Source of the DNA: Neospora caninum Liverpool
Lineage: Eukaryota > Apicomplexa > Conoidasida > Eucoccidiorida > Sarcocystidae
Length of the DNA: 64,000 nucleotides
Direction of reading: 5' to 3'
Assembly: GCF_000208865.1 (NCBI RefSeq)
Contig: NC_018396.1
Location: 3,405,101 to 3,469,100 of the forward strand
Under the pieces are notes generated by a model. It was not told where the DNA came from, ran no database searches, and worked only from the letters and a program-made list of their open reading frames with translations. The translations under genes were made by a program, and so were the position numbers. Below, in pieces: positions 10,601 through 21,337 of the stretch; positions within the stretch are counted from its first letter, which is position 1; the number at the start of each line of letters is the position of its first letter.

Positions 10601-13600
10601 AGAGGCCGGGAGCTACCTTCAGGCTTCGACACACAGACAGCATCGGGCAGACGCTCTCTCTCAGAGCCGAAGGCATCAGAGGCTGAAGTAGCGGCGGAGA
10701 AGGCGCAACCAGAGGAGGGGAGAGAGGAAGAGAAAGAAGAGGAAGAAGAGAAAGCGGAACAAGAGGACGAAGACGCAGCAGACAAGGAAGGGGACGAGGA
10801 AGAGAAAGAAGAAGAGGAAGAAGGAAACAAGGAACCAGAGGAGGAAGAAGAGGAAGAGAAAGAAGAGGAAAAAGAGGAAGAGGGAGACGAGGAGTTGGTC
10901 AAAGGAGGCCTGGACGCTGACTCGGTTAGGTGCTGGCGTGCATCCGACGAGGGAACAGAAGCGGCCGAGGGAGAAGCAAGAGCGGTCTGGTAGATTGCTC
11001 CTTCGGACGGTTGAGGAGAAAACTCCATCGCGAACGTAAATTCAGAGCCTGCCGGCGAGGCCAGGGCGTCCGTGTTGGGTGGTTTCTGGTCCTCTCGCAG
11101 AGACTTGTCAGAGGCGGCGGAAGAAGCCTTTTCGTGGAGGCTGGGCGCGCGACACAGGTGTCGTCTTTTCTCGCCCTTCGTGTCTTGCGCGACGTCTGGC
11201 CAAGACGACAGGATACCGCCTAGCTTTCCAAAACGACCGTTTCGCGTCTTCGAGGGCTGTTGCCAAGTGTCCCCTTCCTTCGTTTCTTCACTCGCCTCTC
11301 CGTCCTTCCTCGCTTGCGCTCCCTGCCTTGCCATCTTGGCCAGCAGACCTTCGCGTAGCCCCTCGCGTTTCTCTCCTAGCTCCGTCCCTGCTGTCCAGTC
11401 GGCGCATGTGCAGAGAGCCGTGAATGCGGGGGAGCGCGGCGTCGTCGGCGCCCCGTCTTGCTCGCATGCTTCCCTCCTCTCTGCACGTCTCCCTTCCGGC
11501 CCTTCCGAGTCGCTCATACTCACTCCTGCGCTCCGAGCTCTAGACTTCCCACTTTCGCCTCCCCCCCCTGAGGCCTCCATCTGCCTTTCCGCTCCAGCGG
11601 CTCTACCGGCGGAGCTGACGCTGCCTTCGCCGCCCGGCGACGCCGCAGCCTCCTCCATTTCGCGCTCCTCGGTGCGCGGCGGACCAGACCAAGACGAGGA
11701 AGGCGAGCACGGGACGGAAGCAAAACCTGACGACGAAAAGTGGAAGGCTGTGTCCGAAGCTTCTCTCTGGACCTTCGTCTGTGCCTGCTCGGCAGTATCC
11801 TCACTCTCGCGCAGCTTCTTCGCTGCCTCTCTCCCCTCGGCTCCATGCTCAACGTAGCGGGTAACCTCATCCTCGTTCGCGGTCTTGTCGAAAACGCTCC
11901 CGCCTTTCTTCTGTCTTTCCTCGCAGCCTGCGGTGCTCTCCTTTTCCCGGAGACGAAGTTCCAGGGAAGACGTCCTAGCTGCGTTGTCTCCGCGTTGTGC
12001 GTCTTCTTCGCTGCAGTCAGGCGATCCACACGAAGGACTACGGCGCCGCGCACTCGGCCAGCTTGGCGCGCCCACAGAGAAGGCGTGGCAATCCGCACCG
12101 AACGAGGAAGCGCGCGATCCAGGAAAGGCACAATGAGGAGGCCGAGAGAGCGTCTCTTCCACTCCGCCTTCCTCTTCGGTTTCTGCCCGGCCCTCGTCTC
12201 GAAGTCGCGCCTGGGCAGCATGTAGACAGCCGGCCCGAATGGACGCAGCCGACCTGCCTGTGCTCCGTGGACACGACACGGAAGAATCGGATGGGAGGTC
12301 TTCGGAAGCGACGGGAGTCAGGGGGTCGGATCCTCGGAAAACGCTAAAGAGGCGAGAAAGAAGCGACAGGAACACGGAGACAGGCACGGAGGACACACAG
12401 AGCGCCGAATGCAAAACCGAACTGGGAAACAAGGGAGGAAACGAGGAACCAAATACTGCATTGGAGAAAGGAGATTTGTAAGCACTATAGCACCCCAGAA
12501 GTGCATTTTTCTGCAGAGTCGTACATCTCCGAGGAAGGCAGCGGAAAGCCCCATACGCCCCTGCAGATGACTATGTGCGTGGACAGACACGTGAGCCTGC
12601 AGGCAGTCGCCAGCAGGTTCAGGTTCACGAGGGAGCTTCATCACACTCGTCTGTGTCACTACCTGTTCACCTTAACGGGTTTACCTCTGCCGACTTGCAC
12701 AGCTGCTCACAAGTTCGGGGGCGCGACTACAGGCAGCCGCCCGAATGGAGATGTGTGCGCGTGTGTGCGCTTCAGAGAGTATCGAGTTGTAAACCGCGTT
12801 CAGTCGCCCGTTATGGAGGACCCAAGACGAGACAGTTCGTGCTTTTTCTTGCGCACCTCTCCAACCGTTTCATTGTTTCTCCGTTGGTCTGGTGAAGCAG
12901 CCAGAGGTCTTCGGCCGTCGCCGCGTCGAGGCTGCCGGAGTCCGCCTCGCTCGTATCCGCTTCGGGGTCTCTCAGGCCGCCTCTCTCTCTCTCCTGTCTG
13001 GTCAAAAGCTCGGATCTTTCCTCTTCCGCCGCCTCCTCTGCTCCCTGTATTTCCGCCTCTCCGTACGCCAGGTGCACTTTCTTTGCCGGCGTGTTCCTGA
13101 AGGCGCGAAGCATGTCTCGTAGTTTCGTGGACGCCGGACAGCTTCGTCTGCTGCGTCTGTCGTCCCGCGCGTCCGCCTCTCGCACGGGTTCTCCTTCGCA
13201 GCCTCCTTCGTCTCCTTCGCCGTCTTCTCCTTCCCCTCCCCGGTCGTCCTTCGGGCTGTCCGCAAAGGATCCTTGGACGAAAGCGCTGTGAAAGGGAGTT
13301 GCTCCGAGTCGGCTAGTTCCCTGCTGACTGGCCGCGTCCAAGTGTTGACTCGCTGTCTCTGCGTTAGACTCCTCAGGCGCGAGGCCGAGAAGCGACGCTC
13401 TGGGCGCGCTTCGAAGGCTTCGCGGGCTTCGACGCTTTCGGCCTCCGGGGCAGGCTGTGTTCCAGCTTTTCCAAGACACGAAGGAAAAGAGAGCAGCAAC
13501 CTCGTCCTTGTTGGGAAGCATCAGACGAATTTCCGCGGCGTTCGCAAGAAACGGAGACAGAGGCTCCGGCGTGGCCAGGCGCGAAGCGAGAACAGCCCCA

Positions 13601-16600
13601 TCTTCAGTGCCTGCGCCTGCGGTCGACTTGGACAGGTCGACGCTGGTCTCCGCATTCTCTCGCTTGTGCGCAGTCCTCTCGCCCGTCAGAGCGGAAACAG
13701 AAGAAGAAAAGGAAGAAGACGATGGTGAAGAAGAGGAAGATGAGGATGATGAAGATGAGGAAGACGGTGATGGCGAAGAAGCGGAAGAAGAAGATGATGG
13801 AGAAGTAGAGGAAGACGAAGATGGTGAATAAGAAGGGGGAGCAGAGGAAGGACGCGTGGTGCGCTGAAAATTGTGAGCATTTGTGTGTTCTCGTGGTTTG
13901 TTCGGGCGCTCTCCTTTTCCGGATTCCCGTGGATCTGGTGGGTGTCCTGTGTTGACCGTTTCTTGGCTCTTTTCTCCCCTCTCTTTCTTCTCTGCCGGAG
14001 CCGTTTGTCGGTCTTCCTTCGGGTCGTTCGCCTCGCCCTCCTCGGGGCGCGGACGCCCCGCCTCTGAGGCTTCAGCCGCAACGGCAGAGGCGGCAACACC
14101 GACAGGGCGGCCAGCAGGCACGAGCGAAGAGGGAGAAACCGAGTGCTCTTCGCAGCTCCCACCCGGCCCGCTCGTTGGGTCGGCACTCGGAGCGATCGTC
14201 GCAGCTGTCGTAAGATCCTGAAATGGATAACAAGACGAAGAAGAGGACGAGGAAGAAGAGGCAGCGAAAGAAGAGGAGGACGAAAAAGAAGAAAAAGAAG
14301 AAGAGGAAGAAAAAGAAGAAGCCGAGGAGAGGGAGGCAGATTCGGATACTCCCGAGATTCGCCGGCACAGCTGCGACGTGGCTTCGAGTTCCTCGGCGAT
14401 GAAGGAGAGCGCGATGGCCTTCGTGTCCCCCGACGGCAACGAGGACGAAAAAGAAGGGATCGAAGGTGAAAGAGGAGACGGGAAGACGCCTGGTCCAGAC
14501 GATCTCGATCGGACCACGGATGGGTAGGCCGGTCGACTACCTTCATCACCGAGATCGCGTAGAAGATCCTCCAGAGACGAAGGCAACCTCTGAACCAAAG
14601 AGGCCGAGGTGTCCAACTTTGACTTCGATCTCTCCAAAAGCTGCTCGACGCGAGCTGTCGGATCCGTGCGAGCTCTCTCAGCTGCTGCCTCCGCGATCGC
14701 GTGCCCGATGTCGGCCGCCGTCTCCCACTCCCGCGTCGTGTTCTCGCTGTTCGTCGCGGTTCCCGCTTCCACCTGCAAGTGCTTCCTTCCAGCGTTTGCC
14801 TCTAAGAAAGGCGCACCGGAGGAAGAGAGAAGAGAATCGAGGAGAACCCGAGGCAACCCTGCCTGCGCCAGGATGTCGCGAACGAAGTCGGAAGAGGAGA
14901 CCGGCTTCGAGGGCGCGGTGGAAGGACGTGCGTCAGCCGACTCAAGCGTCTCAGGCGAGAACCGACCCGCGAGCGGTGGGAAGAACTGCGTGGTCGGCGG
15001 GGGAGCGTCGGCGTCTTTATCGAGCGATTTCAGGATCCCCCCGAGATCTGTTGAAGAAAGCAGCAGCCGGGGACTCGCCATGGAATGTTGCACAGCGATC
15101 GGGTAGGCGATCAAGCGATGCGTGCCGGGCGAGGCGTCTGAAAGAGACACAGGGAGAGAACAACAGTCAGGCTGGTTCTTCCATTCCTACACGAATAAGG
15201 AAGCAGGAGAAACAAGGAGACAATGCGAATACACACGAGACATTGCATGTGAGCGTCTTTGCCTATTGAAGTGAAGGCAGAAAAAACGCCCCAGACACAC
15301 GCTGCCTGCGATTTCCCGTCCCGCACAGAAAACCACCCCCTGGAAGCCGCGTCTCAACGCGTGAAAGGCTGAGACGTTGACAGCGGCCAGCACGACTTCT
15401 TCTTCGTGCTCTCTGCGGTCTTGGAATCTGTGCGTTTCTGGCGCCTCCGTGTCTGTGTCTGTCTCTTGGTCTTCTTTGTGACGCGGTTCCTCTCTCAGCT
15501 GACACCCTTCCTTTCTCTGCTAACACCCTGCCGGTTGCCCGGCCTTATGTGGACCGCCGCTCACCTTTCCGGGGCGCCTTCGAACCGCGTTTTTCCTTTT
15601 TCTGCGCGCGGGATGCGTCCTGCTTCCCGTGCCGTCTTTCTGGATCTTTCTCCGTCCTCGCATGCGAGCCGGACCGACGCGGGCTACGGTCCGGCCTGTG
15701 TCTGTGGGAAGAGGTGCGAGAAGGGGAGGGTGAAGGCGAGAGACTTTCCGGCCGAGTTCTGCTCGTGTGCCGGTGAGGCGCGTGGCTTGGCGCCAACCGA
15801 CCTCCGCTGGAAGACTTCCTTCCCTCTTGGCTGTGGCGGGGCTTTTCCTTCTCTCGGCGCAGCGCGTCTCGCCCTCCGTACGCGTCGCGGGAGACTCCAC
15901 TTGCCGGCGCTGCGGGGCTCGGCAAAGCTGATGCTGAGACGGAACGGCGCGGCGAGCGCTTCTCCCTGGCAGACGAGGAGTCTTGCTTCTTCAGCGAGGC
16001 GTCGGGGAGGTGGAGTCGAGACGGCGATGGCGACGGCGAACGCGTTTTCCGATGCGAAGAGGGACTTCGCTTGGGGGCCGCCACCGGCGGATTCGCAGAT
16101 GCACTCCGCTTAAGATCCTTTCGCGTCTCTCCAGAGTGCGTCACCCCCGCCTTCCTGTCACCTCGAGACAAAGAGGAACTGCTGCTCTTATGGGCCTTGT
16201 GCGGCTTGGGTGTCTTATCCGTGTTGTGTGTCTTCTCTCCCTGTCTGTCGAGACCCTGTTTGCTGCCGTGGGCTCGGTGGTGGCTTCGGGCGCTTTTTGC
16301 GCTCGCGTTCGAAGTTGCGCGACTCACACTCCTGCTGGGAGCGGGCGAGAGCGTCTTCGCCGCGTTCCCGCTCTTGTCTTTCTCGGTCTTCCCTCTATCT
16401 TTCTTGTCCAAACCCTTGGCTGCGGAGTGCTCTCTGTGAGGGCCTCGTGCGGAGCTCGCGGCCGATGGCACGCGGCTCACACTCACGCTAGGAAGAGGCG
16501 ACAGCGCGTGCTTTCCACTTTTCTCTCCCTTCTCTTTCGTCGCCTTCTTCCCCTCGTTCTCGCCAACCTTCTCATTGGGCTGCGTGTCCCCGTGGCGCCG

Positions 16601-19600
16601 GCTAGCCTCGGGGGAGCGCCTGTGGGGACTTCTCGTGTTGCGCGCGGACGCGGCCCGAGAACTGAGGCTGGGGGGGGTTGGCGGAGGCGATGGCGACTTT
16701 TCCGGCTTCGCTTTCCGGTCTCTTGTCGTCTCTAGGGGCCGCCTAGAAGAGCCGCCACGGCGGGTTCGCGAACTGCGGGCCGAAGAGGCACGACTGAGAC
16801 TTCTTGAAGGGAGGGGGGAGAGGCCGCGTGGGGTGTCTCTGCGGGAAGAGCGACGCCGGCGAGCGGGCGGTGTGCCGACAGCGGTCGTGTGGGAGTCTGA
16901 TTGCCGCAGTGGCTTGGAGCCTTTCGAGGGAGGGATTTGCAGCAGCTGCGACGCCGGAGCTCTGGAACGCGTCCAGTCTGTTTCCTCGGAGGGGACGGCC
17001 GACCGCGCTTGGGAGCGAGAGGCGGCGCGAGAGAGCGAGGAAGCGCGGCTGCGGCCAGCGCGGCTCGGCGACGTCGGACGGGAAGGATTTGAGAACGCTG
17101 TCTGGACAGAACACGAAGAGGAAGGACAGGGAGACTTTGAAATGGACGACTGACGCGAAACGCTAGCGGATCCAGACGGTCTCGAGGACATGCGTGGAGA
17201 CACGCGAGAAGGCGAGAGGTACCTCTCGCCCCTACCGTCGTCCCGGCGGCTCCTCGAACCGTCTCCTCGGCCTCTCTCCACGTTGCTTTCCGCCTCTCGC
17301 CTGCGTCGCGCCCTCGACGCGAGAACGGCCAGCAGGGCGGTCCGGGTCTCCCAGGCGGCTGCCAGTTGAGAGCGTTGTGCCGAGGTGAGTTTCAGAGCCC
17401 CCCCCCTCGACTCGCTGTTCACGTCGTCTCGGGATGTTGCCTCTTGGAGTCTGGCTTCGCTTCCGTGCAAACAACAGACCGGTGAAGAGCACGGGCGCTC
17501 AGAAGCTTCTTGCTGACTGCCTTTCACTTCGCCTTGGCCCGTGGAGAGACTCGAACAAGCGGCCGCAGTGTCCGTACCTGGCGGGAGGCATCTGGCCGCG
17601 CGTCCGGCCGAGCGTCTTCTCAGGTTCGCACACTGCGCTTCTTGGGCTCGACTCAGTCGCTCCACGATTTCAGCGACGCACTGAGCGCGTGAACTGTTCG
17701 AGGCGGTCAGGGAAACAGGCGTTGCCAGGCTGCTCTTGGTGGTTCCCAGTGAGAAGGGACAGCCCCCGTCCTCGCCCCTACCAGGCGATCCGCCGCGCGC
17801 TCGCTCCTGAATCGGTTGTCTGCCTAGGCAGCTGGAAGGGGACTGGGCGCGGGGGCTAGGCAGGTGACCACATGGGAGAGAAGACAACAAACGACGCGTT
17901 TGCCTCTCGGCTTCTTCATTGCGCTCCGATGCAACCTCACTCTCCCTCTCCCCAGGAAGGCGCGTCAGGCCGGCGAAGCGCGGCCGCGCGACCAGAAGCG
18001 CTTTTTGCTGAGTATCGATACGCTTCGCGCTTTGAAGAGACAGACGCGGAAGGCAGGTGAACGACCGAAGAAGCGTCTCCGTCCTCTTATCGTCTTCGCC
18101 CCGCTCTCGGGCGCTCCGTCGCTTCTCCGCAAACTCGACCTCGGCCTCAATGGCTTCTACCTCTGAGAGATGTGTACACCGGCTGGCTTCGAAGAACGGA
18201 GAGGTCGGAGACAAACGACCCGGCAGCCGGGTGCACGCGTCGCCGTTCTGACAGCCCCCGCAGTCTCGGAGACTGCCGGTGAGCGGGCCCTCGCGCTCTT
18301 CGGCCCGCTGGCATTGGTCCAGTCTCTGTCGCATTCTCTCGGCGGCAATTTCGCCTGAGACCCGAGCCGGAAGCCGCGGTTCGTCTCGCGAAACCGACAG
18401 GATAGACGGCGTCTCCAAACATTTCCTCTCGGAAGAGAAGGAGTCGGTTCGCGTGTCCAGGCACTCGCAGCGGGGGGGCGGGGCACCACAGCTGGGACCG
18501 CACCGCAGGCCGGCGCTCTGCTGAGAGGCACGGGAGAGATACCCTTCTTCTCTTCTCGACAGCGAAGACAGGAACGGGGGGTTCGAGGTGGATGAGGCAC
18601 ACGAGGGCGGAAGTGAAGAGGGGCCGGATTTCAAAGCCCGAAAAAGCGTCATCTCGGTTTCGGGCCGAAGGCACGGTGACTTGCGTCTCGAGTTCGAAGA
18701 AAGCGAATACGAAGAAGAGAAGCTCGGTTCACATGGAAGCTCGGAAAGAGAAGCACTGAAATCCTTCAAATTCGACTCACAGAACTCCCGAGAATACCCA
18801 CCACGCAAGCTTTCCCGGAGAGTCGTCGAGGCGGTTGCCGATCGGGCACCGTTCTTCCTTCCTAGTGAAGGGGAGCGCCTCCCTAGCGATTCCGCGCCAA
18901 CCCCGTTGCAAGACAGGGATGACGCCCCTCGCTCACAGCTCAGGCTTCTATGCACTCGTGCTGGGCCACAAGAAGCGATGGGCAGGTGTTCGGGTATACC
19001 GACAGCCCGTCTCACTGCCACGTCATCGACGCCGTCGCGAATGGGACATCCATGCGACAGAGGCAAATCTGCGGGACGCGAATCTTGGTTGCTTCTGCCC
19101 TGGGTGATGCCGTGAAGCGTGAGACAAGGCGGGGGCTGATACTCTGCTGCCGGCCTGCCGAGACTCTTCGTCGGAGATGTTGGCCGGCGGGTTGCCGGCT
19201 TTCTTTCAGCCATCCAGTCTCCGAGAACGGTGCCCAGGGAGTGCCGCGGTGAGCGACGCGAGAGGTCTGAGGGCGGAGCAGTCCCGTCGCGGCGGGACGG
19301 CAAAGAGGAGAAAGACAGATTACAATCTCCATCGCAATGCGCACTACTCAACAGCGGGCTCGGTGTACGGGGACCTGTAAGTGGACACCGTTCTGAGGAG
19401 TTGGGACGGAACGGGCGACGGTGCGGGTGCCCCTCCTCTCGGCAAGCAGAGGAATTGGAAAAACTGCGGAGAAACGAACCTTCTTGCTGCGCTTTCCCAC
19501 AACACGTCCCCGGAGGAAGAGGAACAGAACGGGAGAAATCAGCGATTTCCATGCGTTCCCTCCCCGACACCCACTGGCCCCGTGGCGGGGGGTCTGAACA

Positions 19601-21337
19601 GCGGCCTCGCAAGAAGGAATCCGATCTGCATCCCGATTGGTCGCCTACTGGGCTGCAGTGAGGTCGGCGGTGGAGGGGAGAAAACCGGCAGGAAGGCGAA
19701 TCCCGCGAGCACGCAGGTACCGGTGGAGGGGAAAAGAGTGGATGAGCAGGAGTGAAGGCGCAAGGCAGCGACGAGACTTCAAGATGTGAGGACTCTGGGG
19801 GCTTCTGAAACTGCCCAGTCGCACATGATGAAAGGTTCCGAGGCGACAAACGCCGTGATTGCGTGCGGGTGGGACTGTATCTTGAAGCCGACAGCTGACG
19901 GTCAGCTGGTGGCCGTTGAGGAGAAACCGCGCGGCCGATGGTGTGTGATAATGAACATTTTTCGTCCGAACCGACGCGTGTTGCGCAGCAGCGTGAACGT
20001 CCTGGAGAGTGGGCTCGGATAGGTTTCAGTTGCTTTCCTCCGATGATGGAAATTCCTGGCCGGTAAGAGTCGGTCACCCGCACACGCGCAGCGCCACGGG
20101 GTATGTCCACCGCTCCGCCACGCAAGATGCCACTCTCATATGAGCTTTCGCCGGGGTACGAGAGCTGGACGTCGCGTCGAGGCGACTGCCGTCGTCGAGA
20201 CGAATCCAGTTCAGAGTAGCTGTACTGGGTACGCGGGCGATTTGAAGCTCCAGTTTTGTCCAAGCCATAGGGAGTTCGATGTGTCCGAGATGGAGAGGTG
20301 GGGCGTGGCGGAGCATATCGAGAAGGCGACAAAGAGAAATCGGGAAATGTTGACTCGGTACGGCTGTTGTAGGAACTCCGTGGATTCTCGACACTCTTCA
20401 TGTCTTGCGGCAGCGATCGAGACGCCTTGGAACCGTAGTTCCGCGAGGGCGAAGAGGAAAAGTCCCCGCGAGAACGACTGGACTCACAAATGTCACGGTG
20501 CCTAGAGTGGTTGCGGGATGAAGGCGAGGGGGTCCGAGAGCTCCGGTGGTGCCCGTGATGGTGACGCTTGGAGTGTCTGTGGTGAGGACTGTGAGACGCG
20601 TGATGGCGGCTACTGTGAAACGTTTGAATGTCTACGCCGGACATCTGCCGGCTACGGTGCTGGGGCCCACCACGACTCCGAGACAGCGACCGGTGGATAT
20701 CCCGAGAAGAGTAGTGGTGTGTCCGACGGTGAGCGCTGCTAGCACGACTTCCAGAGGAATGGTGCCGGCTCGGCGAAGATGAATGCTGTTTGCTCGCGCG
20801 GTCTTCCGAGGGCGGAGCAGTTAAAGCTACAATCGGTACATACGTGCCGTCAGTGAGTCGCCGCTGCTGGCTCGTTGAGGCGCCTCCGAGGAGCAGGACG
20901 GTATTGGGAGAGTTGCGGAAGGGTGCCTGGCTTGTTAACGATCGGGAGAGACGGTTCGTCCCTGGGGAACGCGAAGAACGCCCGTGTTCAGTTGGCTGAG
21001 GATTCATCGAATAGGCACGATGCAGAGGCCTTGGGACTGAGAGAGGTTTGGCGTCGAAGGCAGCGAACGGCGATCCTGGTCTGGACCCACCCCGAGAAGA
21101 CACGCGCTGAGACTCTTTTCTCCGCAGAGACGCGGGAGACACTTCATGTCGAGGAGAAATGTGATTTTCTTGGCGCGACCCAAGGGAGTGGTTTTTAGAT
21201 TGAGAAGAAAAGGGAACGACCGGGAGTGGCGGCGCTCCCTTTACCACATCTTTGCGCAACGGAGGTGACGAGCGGTCCTGGCGTGGAAGCGCGCGACCTC
21301 CGTGCTGCGTTGGTGGGGCTGACCCCCAACGCTCCAT
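7687..21337 (-). CDS. Giant Ser/Arg-rich low-complexity protein, three long exons (about 4,236 aa)
   Basis: Three very long open frames join in phase: exon A 21337-15565, intron with donor AAAG|GTGAGC and acceptor CTCTTTCAG; exon B 15137-12857, donor GAGAG|GTGCGC, acceptor CCTCTTTAG; exon C 12343-7687, stop TAG. Lengths 5,773 + 2,281 + 4,657 = 12,711 = 4,237 codons. The first part is rich in S, R, H and P with SR/RS pairs (residues about 200-700), reminiscent of SRRM-type repetitive matrix proteins. Residues about 1500-1700 carry a degenerate repeat LSPxPSxSxSRxxS. Exons B and C hold long poly-Ser runs and otherwise disordered, acidic and Arg-rich sequence. No catalytic domain, signal peptide or membrane span is visible. 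The ATG at 21337 lies 6 nt after a strong acceptor (TTTTCTCCGCAG at 21344), so an upstream 5' exon, coding or untranslated, is likely and the true N-terminus may differ. Function unknown. Confidence 0.75.
10683..10893 (-). repeat. Poly-serine low-complexity tract in exon C
   Basis: The + strand is an almost uninterrupted GA-rich purine run; the coding (-) strand reads mostly TCT/TCC/AGC serine codons with occasional F, P, A and L. It lies fully inside the open frame of the giant gene. Confidence 0.8.
13690..13833 (-). repeat. Poly-serine low-complexity tract in exon B (first)
   Basis: A GA-rich + strand, read on the - strand as nearly pure serine with scattered P, T and A. The strong pyrimidine bias of the coding strand could be mistaken for a splice acceptor, but the frame stays open on both sides. 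Confidence 0.8.
14221..14332 (-). repeat. Poly-serine low-complexity tract in exon B (second)
   Basis: A second GA/TC strand-asymmetric run giving serine with F and A in the frame of the giant protein. Confidence 0.8.
16270..16830 (-). repeat. Degenerate Ser/Arg protein repeat in exon A
   Basis: Three spaced copies of LSPxPSxSxSRxxSxxS are each followed by a basic spacer; the second and third spacers share a (K/Q)GLD(K/R) core. The units are about 50-60 residues apart and clearly related, though diverged. Confidence 0.65.

Noticed and set aside
9968..10993. + strand open frame of 341 aa ending in Glu/Lys-rich sequence
   Set aside because: It is the antisense of the poly-Ser region of the giant gene; the acidic run is only the complement of serine codons.
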